A stretch of 64,000 bases of DNA from the NCBI GenBank assembly GCA_030144725.1, contig JASKMD010000007.1, positions 8,419,568 through 8,483,567 on the forward strand, in the 5' to 3' direction. Source of the DNA: Haematococcus lacustris. Lineage: Eukaryota > Chlorophyta > Chlorophyceae > Chlamydomonadales > Haematococcaceae. How positions within the stretch are numbered: the first letter of the stretch is position 1; each line of letters starts with the position of its first letter. The position numbers and the translations under genes were made by a program. Below the pieces are notes generated by a model. The model was not told the DNA's origin. It did no database searches and was given only the letters and a program-made list of their open reading frames with translations. Positions 40,924 to 50,153 of the stretch are shown piece by piece.

Positions 40924-41590
40924 TGACTGTTACTTGCGGCAAGGAGCAACGAAAATGAGTTTCAAGCCACCGCGAGGACAAGCACCCTAGGCCCTCAAGC
41001 AGCAGCCTGCATTAGCACAGTAGTGTGAGCTATTCTTGAGCTGTTGCATGCATCAGAGCATGCTGTTTGTCGACGGTTGTCTAACCACCACCACGAGATT
41101 GAATGGACAAGCATGAGCACAACCCCTAGCTCTAGGGTTTGGGCCTTTCAAGGCCCCGCCCTGCCCCGCCCCGCCCCGCTGGCTCGTGCTGATGGTCAGA
41201 TGCCGCGCATTGATTTGCAGCTACTAATGTGACAAACGCTATAAAAAAAGATGAAGTATTGAGAGAGTACTTGCATGACCCATGTTGGGGCCACCTGAGC
41301 TGAAGTGCTGTCAGAGCGGAGGTACACTACTGGTATACTAGCCAACACCCTTGCAGGAGATGTTTTGCGTGGAAAGGGGCATTGGACCTGGGAATTGCTT
41401 GACATGGGCTTGTGAGCAGTGACTTCTCGCATGGCGTCCAACAAAGCTGTGACTCCTTTATAGTTGCAACCTATAGCAACACCTGCCGCTTTGGCCGCTG
41501 CTTACAATTTAAAGTTTTGAAAGCAGGGCCCTTGCATTAAAAGCATACATATATGCTAGTGTGCGAAGAGCTCCTTCTCCTGTACGCGTG
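40924..41590. other. Spacer upstream of the ubiquitin-fold gene
   Basis: 41275-41415 contains a sequence (GCCAACACCCTTGCAGGAGA and neighbours) repeated in diverged form at 42180-42235 downstream of the gene. No gene seen; the last 100 bp probably contain the promoter. Confidence 0.4.
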
Positions 41591-41998
41591 ATGGATCTAG
41601 GCGCGGACCTTCAGGCGCAGCGGGAAGAGTTCAGCAGGAAGAAAGTCGAGGAGGCGCGGATCGAGAGTGGGGAAGCAGTTACTCTGCATTTGTCACTGCC
41701 CGACGGCTCAACGGCCAGCATTCGGTGCGCTTCCTGTTAGCAACACCATAACGCAAATCAGCAGCATGTTACACGTGATTGTCCCTCATGGATGCCATGA
41801 CGACCCTGGCACAGGGTGCCCTCTGGAGCCACAGTGGCATACCTTAAACTCCTCATTGAGCAGCAACATGGCATCCCAGTAACCAAGTGCGTGCTGCGGC
41901 TGGCAGGCAAGGCAATGCTCGACCCCTTCTCCTTGTGCGACTGTTGCCCCACCCTCATCGCTGGCGCAGAGGCAAAGATAGATGTAGAGCACAAGTAG
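41591..41998 (+). CDS. Small ubiquitin-fold protein, two exons
   Basis: Exons 41591-41724 and 41815-41998 join in phase (318 nt, 105 aa plus TAG). Donor ATTCG|GTGCGC and acceptor CCTGGCACAG flank a 90-bp intron. Residues 1-25 form a charged helix (DLGADLQAQREEFSRKKVEE). From about 28 the sequence VTLHLSLPDGSTASIRVPSG, VAYLKLLIEQQHGIPVTKCV and LRLAGKAMLDPFSLCDC follows the beta-beta-alpha-beta pattern of ubiquitin-like domains. There is no C-terminal Gly-Gly (it ends KIDVEHK), so conjugation is unlikely and a binding or adaptor role is more probable. Confidence 0.7.
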
Positions 41999-42425
41999 TT
42001 GTCTGAGCAGCAGCAAAATTCGATGACGAGCGCCGTAATAGGAAGTTCGACCAGTTGAGTTCTGACATGGATCTCAGTGGTCATTAGAAATGAAACGTTA
42101 CACGAGGGATGGATTGCACAGCTGCCAAGGGTGACCCGTGCATGCAGTGGTTTCACAGTGGAGGCATATAATCCACAGGCCAACACCCTTGCAGAAGATG
42201 TCTTGCTCGGGAAGGAGTGTTGGACCTGACAGGGGAGAGTGGCATGCCCTCTTAGCGTCAAGGGACATGGAGACCTGCACTGCCCTATGCCCATGAGTTA
42301 GGTGCATCTGCCGTGCAATGTTACAAATGCCAGATTCATACAAGTTTCACACATAGCTATCCGCGTCGTAATGCACAAGAGCTCTCAAAAGTAATTCACA
42401 CGACACAGTTTGATATGTGAAGGTG
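41999..42425. other. Intergenic region between two convergent genes
   Basis: Holds the second, diverged copy of the dispersed sequence at 41275-41415 and presumably the 3' UTRs of the flanking genes. No ORF is convincing. Confidence 0.4.
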
Positions 42426-44224
42426 TCATGCATTGCGATGGTCTGATGGTGCCCCCTGCAGCTCTGTGGCAATGTAGGCAACAGTGGTGAGGCACCCCAC
42501 AACATCTTGGGCACGTGCTATTGTGGTAGTCAAAGCGTCCACTCGTCATTAATGACCATGTTGCCAGGGCTGAGCATCAGTCCGATGATCTCCTGCAGCC
42601 ATCACCGGCACCATCTCAGCCATCGGCAGCCTCAGGCAGTAGTCAGATTGACCGGCAGGTGGCACCAGCAGTAGTATACATCAGAATATCACAACAGTTA
42701 TGGGTACGTGTACGAGTATGCTTGTATGTATGAGTATGTCTATGAGTGTTGCAGCAACACTGACTGGCAAATGCCATGTAGTGCTGATGGCAATAACAGT
42801 GGTACAGCAGCAGCGCAGCTCACTTGTATAGGCGTCATTGCAGCTTTGCCATAAGTGCTCCCTGGCACCTCGTTAAAGCCCAAAGGGGTTAAGCCGCCTG
42901 TTTGCATGGCATCCATCAGCTCGTTGTCACTGTCTGACTCGTACACGGCAAAGTCAACAGGGCTGTCAGCTGCTGATGGATGCACTGGACTAACTGGTCG
43001 CCTCATTGCATGCTGGCCCACTGGGTCACTGGGTAGCCCAGCTGAGGCAAAGTCTAGGCGATGTGGCTGCAGGTCAGCTGCTGGGTCCACAGGCTCCACC
43101 ATGAGGTGCAGCGCCTGAGGTGTCGCACAAAAGAAACGAAAGTAATGGTGAAGGAGTCAGAACAGCAAACCGCGTGACAAATGCCAGACCAGTGCTGCCC
43201 ATTCTTTCTTCAATGTCCCACATGTCCTCATGCGCTCACACACTTACTTGCTCTACTGGAGTCAAAGGTGAGTCTGTGCTTGGCTCTTGAGAGCTAGGTG
43301 TCCCCTGCAGCACAGAGTGTGACAGCGCCGAAGGCATCTGCTTGTTTGTTGTTGGCAATGCAAGGGGCAGATAATGCTGCGCTCCCCTGCAATCCCCCCG
43401 GGTGCAGGAGGCGAATGGCTCGAAGCCCATGAGCCCAACAGCTAGTGCCCTTGTGTGTGCACACTGCTCTACATGCCTGACATGGTATGACATGGCTTGA
43501 CAAGGGATGACGAGGCATGACAGGCTCCCTGCACAGCTACCTGCGGCGTAGCCTCTTTTGCTCTCCGACACTGGTGGCTTTGATGGAGATGGTGACCCAT
43601 TGAGCCTGACATTGGGCCAGGGCGGTTGAAGGGGGATGTGTCAGAGCCGCCACAAGCAGGAGAAAGGCAGGCATGCGCCTGTCCTCCTCCAGCGAGGCAG
43701 CATGTGGTCTGGCTATAGTCACGGAGCCCAGCAGACCTTTGTACCGCCAGGGACAGTGGCGAGGACAGCTGATCCTGCTGCTTGCTGGTGGTGCTTGCTG
43801 TGTACCAACCCGAGCCAATAGCTCCTTTGTGCCCACCCTCTAGGGCTCTGAGCTCACTAAGGGGATGACCCATGACTGTTGTCATTGAGCTGGGAGGGTT
43901 GAGTGGAGTACAACACACAGGTGATTCGAGATCTGCTGCCTGTGGTGTGAAGTGGAGGGCCCCGGTAGCTGCAAGCCATCTGTCAAATGAGTTGGCCTCT
44001 TTTCTGCTGTCTGCAAGGCACTACACGCAATCAATGAATGCCCTGGTGTGGGTTAAGGAGCAGCGTGCCACAGTACCTGCAGCTGGTGTTGCTGGCAGGC
44101 TTGATGTCGTCAGTTTGGCAGTGCTTGTGGCTAGCCATCGTTCAAAGCTGCAGGTAGGACATAAAAAAGGATGAGCTGCACACGCAATGCAAGTGGCGAC
44201 ACTGCCAGCATTGCTGCCCCACAT
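42426..44224 (-). CDS. Conserved-looking protein of unknown function, five exons
   Basis: Minus exons 44224-44077, 44010-43541, 43304-43248, 43114-42824 and (less sure) 42455-42426 total 996 nt, 332 codons. All internal junctions are GT-AG and phase-consistent, including a strong CAA|GTAAGT. The N-terminus has two CxxC pairs (Cys12/15 and Cys22/25: CIACAAHPFLCPTC), zinc-ribbon-like. They are followed by SFERWLAT, which recurs 30 residues later as SFDRWLAAT. The rest is Ser/Pro-rich with an acidic patch YESDSDNELMD. Intron 3 (43305-43540) contains a repeat also found inverted at 49958-50112. Function unknown; the final mini-exon (GAPSDHRNA) is the weakest part. Confidence 0.55.
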
Positions 44225-44593
44225 TGCTGCACTGTTCTCCTTCTCGTCCTCAGCAACCTGAGACCTGCACGCGCAATGCCGAGAGGTTGGCGTCTCCGTA
44301 GAAAAGTAAAGACCAGCTTTGCTTCCGCAACACAGAGGCAGAAGGGGTCGTACACGAAAACTCCATTGCTAAGCCCGCGAAGCCAGCACGCTCACATGTC
44401 GCAAGTTGCATGTGATGCATGCCATACTGCAAGGTCTAGTGGCTACGGAGTCAACGTAAAGATGCAGTAGGCGAGCCGTGTTGGTCGCATGTGCAAGCAT
44501 GCGGGGTGCTAAGTTACAAAGGGGTACCTTGACAAGGGGTACATTGAGCCTCAATTAAGCTCAATTAATCTAAGCGGACCTCTAGGGCGTACA

Positions 44594-44704
44594 TTGGAGT
44601 GGACCACTAGTGACCACTACAAAACGGTGTTGTCTGTGTGGAGTTATGTTAACATGCTCATGGCATGGGCGCCTACCACTTACACTATTGCCTGGCCCCT
44701 GTGA
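44594..44704. repeat. Dispersed repeat shared with 50652-50763
   Basis: TGGAGTGGACCACTAGTGAC through GGCATGGGCGCCTACCAC aligns with 50652-50763. In both places it lies beside a TnpB/Fanzor-like relic (copies E and D), so it is probably the 3' non-coding part of that element. Confidence 0.7.
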
Positions 44705-44794
44705 CAGGGCTGTAGCTTAGAGCTGGCATTACAAGCATGTGCTACTTGTAAGCTATAACAGCTCAATAGAGGGGGCACATCTCTACTGTGATAC

Positions 44795-44895
44795 AGTCTG
44801 CTCCTGCTGCTGCTGGGCCTTGGGGGGCTTGTCTTGCAGACGCTTGTGCCCCAGCTCAGGGTCAGGGCCTCCCAACTCTGATGTTTTGGCATGTA
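44795..44895 (-). pseudogene. TnpB/Fanzor-like C-terminal tail (copy E)
   Basis: Minus frame ELGGPDPELGHKRLQDKPPK then AQQQQEQTVSQ and a stop. It corresponds to the tail YPGLGYKRLRD-PPKAQQQQ seen in copy B (NPGLGYKQL-DRQPKQQQ). Only the tail survives. Confidence 0.5.
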
Positions 44896-44958
44896 AGACC
44901 GTTACATGCGACCGATTGCTCCGGGAGCAGGCCGATGGCTTTAGCCCTGCGCGGCATG

Positions 44959-45914
44959 GCTTAAACGCGGACTCTAGTTACGGCAGCAACGGTAGCTGCT
45001 TCGATTGTGGTCGGCAGGGTGGTTGGGATCCGCCGGCCACCCTCAGGACATCGCGCAGTGCAGGCGTGTTGTTGGTGCTCTACGCATAGACGCTGCTGCT
45101 AGCCCGCGAGGTGAGGTGCACGCAGCAAGTGCCACCTATCCCGCGCCAGCACAGGTTACCCGACGAACATCTGACGATGCAGGAGTGTCCGAGTACATCA
45201 CAACACACCTACCCGGGTTCTCCCAGCTTCAGCTGCGGCTCAGCTGTGCAGGTAGGATTTCAGCCTAAACGGCAAAACCAGCCAAAACTCAGAGAGGTTT
45301 CTTTGTTTTGTGCTGGAACCCGCATCAAAGCCTAATCTACACATATGCACATCTGCAACAATAGAAATGATATTGCTCTCAAAGCTCAGTGAGCCATGGA
45401 TTGTCAATTGCAGGAGCCCAAGCACCACTAACCCTTCCTGCTTACAGTACCTGCCAGCAGCCCACCCTAGCAGGCACAGCTGCCTACCACCACCTCCCAG
45501 CACCTCCTCACTGCCCTTCTGCCTGACATGCCACCCGTCCCAAAACACACGAGAGCAAGCAGAGCCAATGGTGCAAAGACCCAAGCTTGGCATGTGGCAG
45601 CCAAGAGCATGGAACAACTCACCGCTACGCATGCAGCCCTCACCGTCGCGCATGCAGCCCTCACTGCTGACCTTCTCAGCTCCCAGCAGCTATACAACAA
45701 ACTGAGGGAGCAACACTGCAGCCTGCTTGTCTTTGCAAGTCAGCGTGAGCAGCAGCAGGAGTTAGCTGCAGGAGTTAGCAGCAGCAGGAGTTACCACAAG
45801 GTGCCGCCCAGGGATCAGCCAGTCGGCAACACCCTGGTGGCAGGCTGGCAGAAGGCCGTGCAGAAGCACATTGTTGAGCGTGGCAGCCCCACCGGGCATG
45901 GGGTGTTGCCATAG
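44959..45914 (+). CDS. Hypothetical multi-exon gene with zinc-knuckle-like and coiled-coil exons
   Basis: First block: NADSSYGSNGSCFDCGRQGG to about 45110 (donor GCGAG|GTGAGG). Second: HAASATYPAPAQVTRRTSDD, AGVSEYITTHLPGFSQLQLR to CAG|GTAGGA at 45251. Last: 45528-45914, ANGAKTQAWHVAAKSMEQLT, ATHAALTVAHAALTADLLSS, a Gln-rich helix, ending PTGHGVLP and a stop. The exon linking the second and last blocks is not settled (acceptor candidates at 45414 and 45476). The last exon has strong coiled-coil character. No family recognised. Confidence 0.4.
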
Positions 45915-46779
45915 GGCTCTGCTTTGTTGCCATGGGCGTGTAGCTATTAAACAAGAGACTAGGCCTAGCTATGCAGTGTACAGACCTTGCCTTGCCATGG
46001 GGTGCTAGTATGGGGCTTTGTTGTGGCCATAAGGCAAGAGTTGCAGTTGCTCGGGAAGGGTGTCCTGCTACTATATCTGCGATGGGTGCTTGCAGTCCTA
46101 CTAGATGTTAGCCTTTAGATACTTGTTGCTCATCTACTGTACCCAGCCAGGGGGGATGCACGTTGTGGCATGCACCTACGGCATGGATTGATGGTAAAGC
46201 AAAAACTGCTGTTCGTTAACAAACTCTAGGTGCCAGTGCCAGGGGCCTTAGCTATGGAGTGTGCAGCAGCAGGAGAGAACAAGAAGTGAAGGGTGCACAT
46301 AGTGTCTTGATGAACCCCTAGAGCATACAACCACTCCGTCTCTCGCTTGACAGCGCGAGCGACACAAATGACGAGTGAAAGCTAATAGATGTTAAAAAAT
46401 GTGCGGCTGTTCTAGACGCAGCATCAGCAGGGGTGTGGGTGCGTTAAAGAAGCATTTCAGCTTCTTAGCTTTCAAACTCGCGATTTCGGCCATCGCAACA
46501 CAAAGCGCGACTGCACACATACTTGCGTTTGCTTCATCACGGCGTCATTAAGAAGGTCGAGGGTGGAGGAGGCGTGCATGGTGATATCTGCCCATAAAAT
46601 GTAGGCCGGGTTCACGCCTAAGCAGTGCATCATATACATAGTCATGGACGCTCAGGACAGCCGTAGCGTGTAGCCAAGCGAGCCCTCTACATACTGATGT
46701 GCTTCGTTGATCAATCCGCAAACTGTACGAGAAATAAACCGCGTGAAACGGGCACACCCCCTTTTCAAGGGGGTTGGGA
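45915..46779. other. Spacer without supported genes
   Basis: Low-complexity-free intergenic DNA; I find no exon with both splice sites and no repeats of note. Confidence 0.4.
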
Positions 46780-47374
46780 GGCCCTGAGTCAGGGTACTCC
46801 TTGCACTTGGATCGCAGCTCAGGCAGGTCCAGCCACCAGCACAGCTCCAGCGGGTGCCACCTGCTTTCCCCAATGCGCTGCATGTTCAGCGCTGCATTGC
46901 AGTCCCTGGCCAGGCTGTGGTGCTGGCTAGGCTTTGGCAGCCTTGCCCTTGGCCTTGCCTTCGCCGTTTGTGGGCTGGGTGGACTCAGCTGCCTGCTTAG
47001 CCTTGGTGCGCTTGGTGCGCTTGGCTGGCGGGGGAGTGTCAGGCCCTGGCCCTGAGGCTGCTGGCTGGCTGGCTGCCTGGCTGCTGCCTGGGGGCTGTGG
47101 CACGATGTGGGGGGCACTACTGGACCCCACATCAGGCCCCGCACTGGCTGGCCACGCTGCTGGCTTCATGCTGCACGGAGCAGGCGCTGATCCACCTACC
47201 CTTCCAGTCTTCAGGCTTCCAGTCTTCAGGCCTGGTGGCCCTCCGTTTGTTTAGCTGCCTCTCACAAGGCTGCTGGCCATTCACTGCTGAGCTGACTCGT
47301 CGCTGCCCCTGGTCTGTGCCCCAGGGCCTGCACACCACCTTCTTCGCATCCCATGTGTCATGCATCATACACAT
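46780..47374 (-). pseudogene. TnpB/Fanzor-like relic (copy C), longest
   Basis: Minus strand from 47374: KKVVCRPWGTDQGQRRVSSA then VNGQQPCERQLNKRRATRPE and DWKPEDWKGR. A frame change leads to the Pro/Ala/Lys linker (PPAKRTKRTKAKQAAESTQP, NGEGKAKGKAAKA). Another frame change leads to SLARDCNAALNMQRIGESRW then HPLELCWWLDLPEL. This order (TS-V-S loop, basic linker, RDCNAALN) fits the segment from RuvC-II to RuvC-III of TnpB/Fanzor proteins. At least two frameshifts and the degraded DE-type motif (TDQGQRR) make it non-functional. Confidence 0.6.
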
Positions 47375-48528
47375 CCGGCCGCCTTGTTGCCCCTGCCTGA
47401 GTCCATTGATGTTCTCTGCCCTCTACACGCAGTTTACCCCGACATTAACGCGACAGCAATGTGCAGTCAGTTTAGAGAGGCACATGAGGTAGCCCCTCTC
47501 TCTCTCGGCCTGGCCCGTCTCAGGGTTGTCTCCCTCGCCCTGCTGGTCCTGCCCCTCTTTCCCCTCACTTAGCCTTGCCCTGACCTCCTTGCACCTCCCT
47601 CGCTGCCCACCAGCATGGCCCCTCCACCTGCTTCACTGTCCCCTCCCCAACTACTGGCCACCAGGAACCCCTCCGCCTCCACCTCAGAGCAGCTGCTGAG
47701 CCGGGATGGGCTACCATGCATGGTGTCAGGGTGGGGAGATGCATGGGGCAACAACAACATGTGACGGTGGCGATGGACCTGGGCGGGAGGATACCACCAA
47801 TGGGCAAATGTGCAGGTAGCACCTCTTCCGTACCGAATTTGCAGGCCACTTCAGTCAGTGCCAGCCCTAACGGCATCAGATGGCAGGCCTACTAAGCTCA
47901 TGTAGCTGCCGTGTTCAAGGAGCTTGAGGCTGCACTGGGCCGACCAGAGGCGCCTGAGACACAGCCAGAACAGCTGGTACGGTGGCAAGCAGAGCGTCAT
48001 GCGCAGTACTGGAACATGGTGAGCTAGCAGGGTAGCAACACATTAGCTATAATGCTGGCCTGGAGCATGCGGGGGGTTAGGGTTAGGGTTAGGGTTAGGG
48101 TTAGGGTTAGGGTTAGGGTTACGGTTAAGGTTAGGGTTAGGGTACACTGGCCGGTCAAAGCTGCTGGACCTGGCCGACCGGGCAGAGAGTGTGAACACAC
48201 TGCGGACACGGAGATCATAGCTGCGTAAGCAGCGGGAGAAGGCCACCCGGCACGAGGTGGCGCAGCAGCGGTGGCAAGAGCCGGCCCAGGTGCAGCGGCA
48301 TCAGAGGCGGCAAAAGAGCCGGCGGTGTGCTGCACAGCTCCATCCTCAGCAGCATTCAGTCTTATTGGCAACAGCCGTGTTGGTAAGGGGGAAACGAGGC
48401 AGCGGCACAGAAGGTATGCATGTACTCTGCTGGCATGTTTGTGTTTTTTTTTAAGTACTTTGCAGGACAACAACTTCCAATGCTGATCCTGTCGTCTTGC
48501 CCCTTTCATTGAAAAGAACAAAACAACA
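47375..48528. other. Region with a degraded conserved domain and interstitial telomeric repeat
   Basis: 47815-48017 (plus) codes QATSVSASPNGIRWQAY, stop, AHVAAVFKELEAAL, matching the minus-strand frame at 50392-50258 (QATSASASPKGISWQAYQAH, VAAMFKELEAAL). The telomere-type array follows at 48073. No intact gene. Confidence 0.5.
48073..48142. repeat. Interstitial (TTAGGG)n telomeric repeat
   Basis: About 12 tandem TTAGGG units with TTACGG and TTAAGG variants, embedded between unrelated sequences. TTAGGG is one of the telomere repeat types reported in Chlamydomonadales. Confidence 0.95.
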
Positions 48529-50121
48529 ATGGGTCTACTCGGTTCTGGGTCGTCTCATCTTGCTGGGCGCTATAAGGCAGGCGCGGCATCTCACTCGCAG
48601 CAAGGGCTTGGCATTGGTTATAACTATGTTGCTTGCTTGGGTGCGCTCCTGCAGGCGACAAACGCCGCACAAGCCGACCGCCAACGTGTTCGATGCCAGA
48701 AATGCCTAGAGGTTGACAGGATGCCATTTGTTAACCCTCAGCAGCATTTCTCAAAACAACGGCCGTGGCCTGCATCTACCTTGATTCTTGTGGAGGTCAA
48801 CCCCAACAGGTTCTCCCTACCTGTATCATGCAGATGGGTCACTACACCTACGAATGCAAGGGGGAGGCCAAATACCTTGCCAGACCATCTCGTACTCAAC
48901 AGCTTTTAAACCCCAAGGTGCACAAAGGCGTCGCTAGGCTCATACCAGCTACCACCTCACACCTGCTAATACCAGTGTGTCACTCCTCTACATCACTCTC
49001 GCACCTCCAGGCAGCAGACATGGCAGCCATGACTAATGCCACAATTGCCCCTGACCAGCATGTTCTGCGCTGCAGCTGGCCACTGTGGTGTTTTGCACAG
49101 CAACTAGTCCAGAGGGGTATCAGTGTGTCAGACTGCCATGGCTGCTGTGCAGGCTCGCCAGCGCTTCATGGATGCTTCTGAGGTGCCTCCCGAGCTTCAG
49201 ACACCAGAACAGAAGGCAGCTGTCAAGGCAGCAGCAGCTGCTGCAAAGCAGGCTGAGAAAGCAGCAGCAAAGCAGCGGAAGCGCAAGCCGTCACCCTCAT
49301 CATCCAGCAGCAGCAGCAGCAGCAGCTCGGATGACAGCAGCAGCTCAGACAACAGTAGTAGCAGCTCAGATGATAGCAGCAGCAGTTCAGATGACAGCAG
49401 CAGCAGCAGCTCAGACGACAGCAGCAGCAGCTCCGATGACAGCAGTAGCAGCTCGAGTGACAGTGGCAGTGACAGTGACAGTAGCAGTGACAGCAGCAGC
49501 GACAGTGACAGTAGCACCTCAAGCAGCAGCAGCAGCGGCAGTGACGACGATGCTCAGGCAAAGGAACAGCCTCCTCACAAGAGACCACGCCACAGCAAAG
49601 TTGAGCCAACACAGCAGAATGGCAAGGTAGGTCCCGGCCATCAGGCATGTGCTGTGATCTCAGCCCTGGGTGTTCTCGACAACATTCCCGCAGCAAGCAG
49701 CATCATTGTCACCGCCAACCATCCACTGTCCATCATCACCGTCCACTTTTTCATCGTCACCGTTAGCACTGACACCTGGGCTCTAGGACCCACAGCTGCG
49801 GTGATGTTGCAGTGTGTCCATGCGGCGATGTTGCAGTGTGTCCATGCGGCAATGTTGCCGTGTGTCCATGCGGCGATGTTGCAGTGTGTCCATGGCGGGC
49901 AACAGTCTGTAATGCATCACTGATCACACCCTTGTGATCACACCCTTGTGAGGGGAAGAGCATGTCATGCCATGTCAGGCAGGAACAGCAGTGTGCCCAC
50001 AGAAGGGATGGCACTAGCTGTTGGGCTCATGAGCTTCGAGCCATTCACCTCCTGCACCCGGTTGGACTGCAGGGGAGCGCATCACTAATTGGCCCATGCG
50101 TTGCCAACAACAACCCGCGGC

Positions 50122-50153
<32 letters not shown>

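Noticed and set aside
48073..48142. Chromosome end
   Set aside because: The TTAGGG array is short and embedded in unique sequence with host genes on both sides.
49123..49923. Extension of the Ser/Asp exon beyond 49626
   Set aside because: A consensus donor (AAG|GTAGGT) lies at 49626, and the sequence after it becomes an unrelated CATGCGGCGATGTTGCAG-type repeat.
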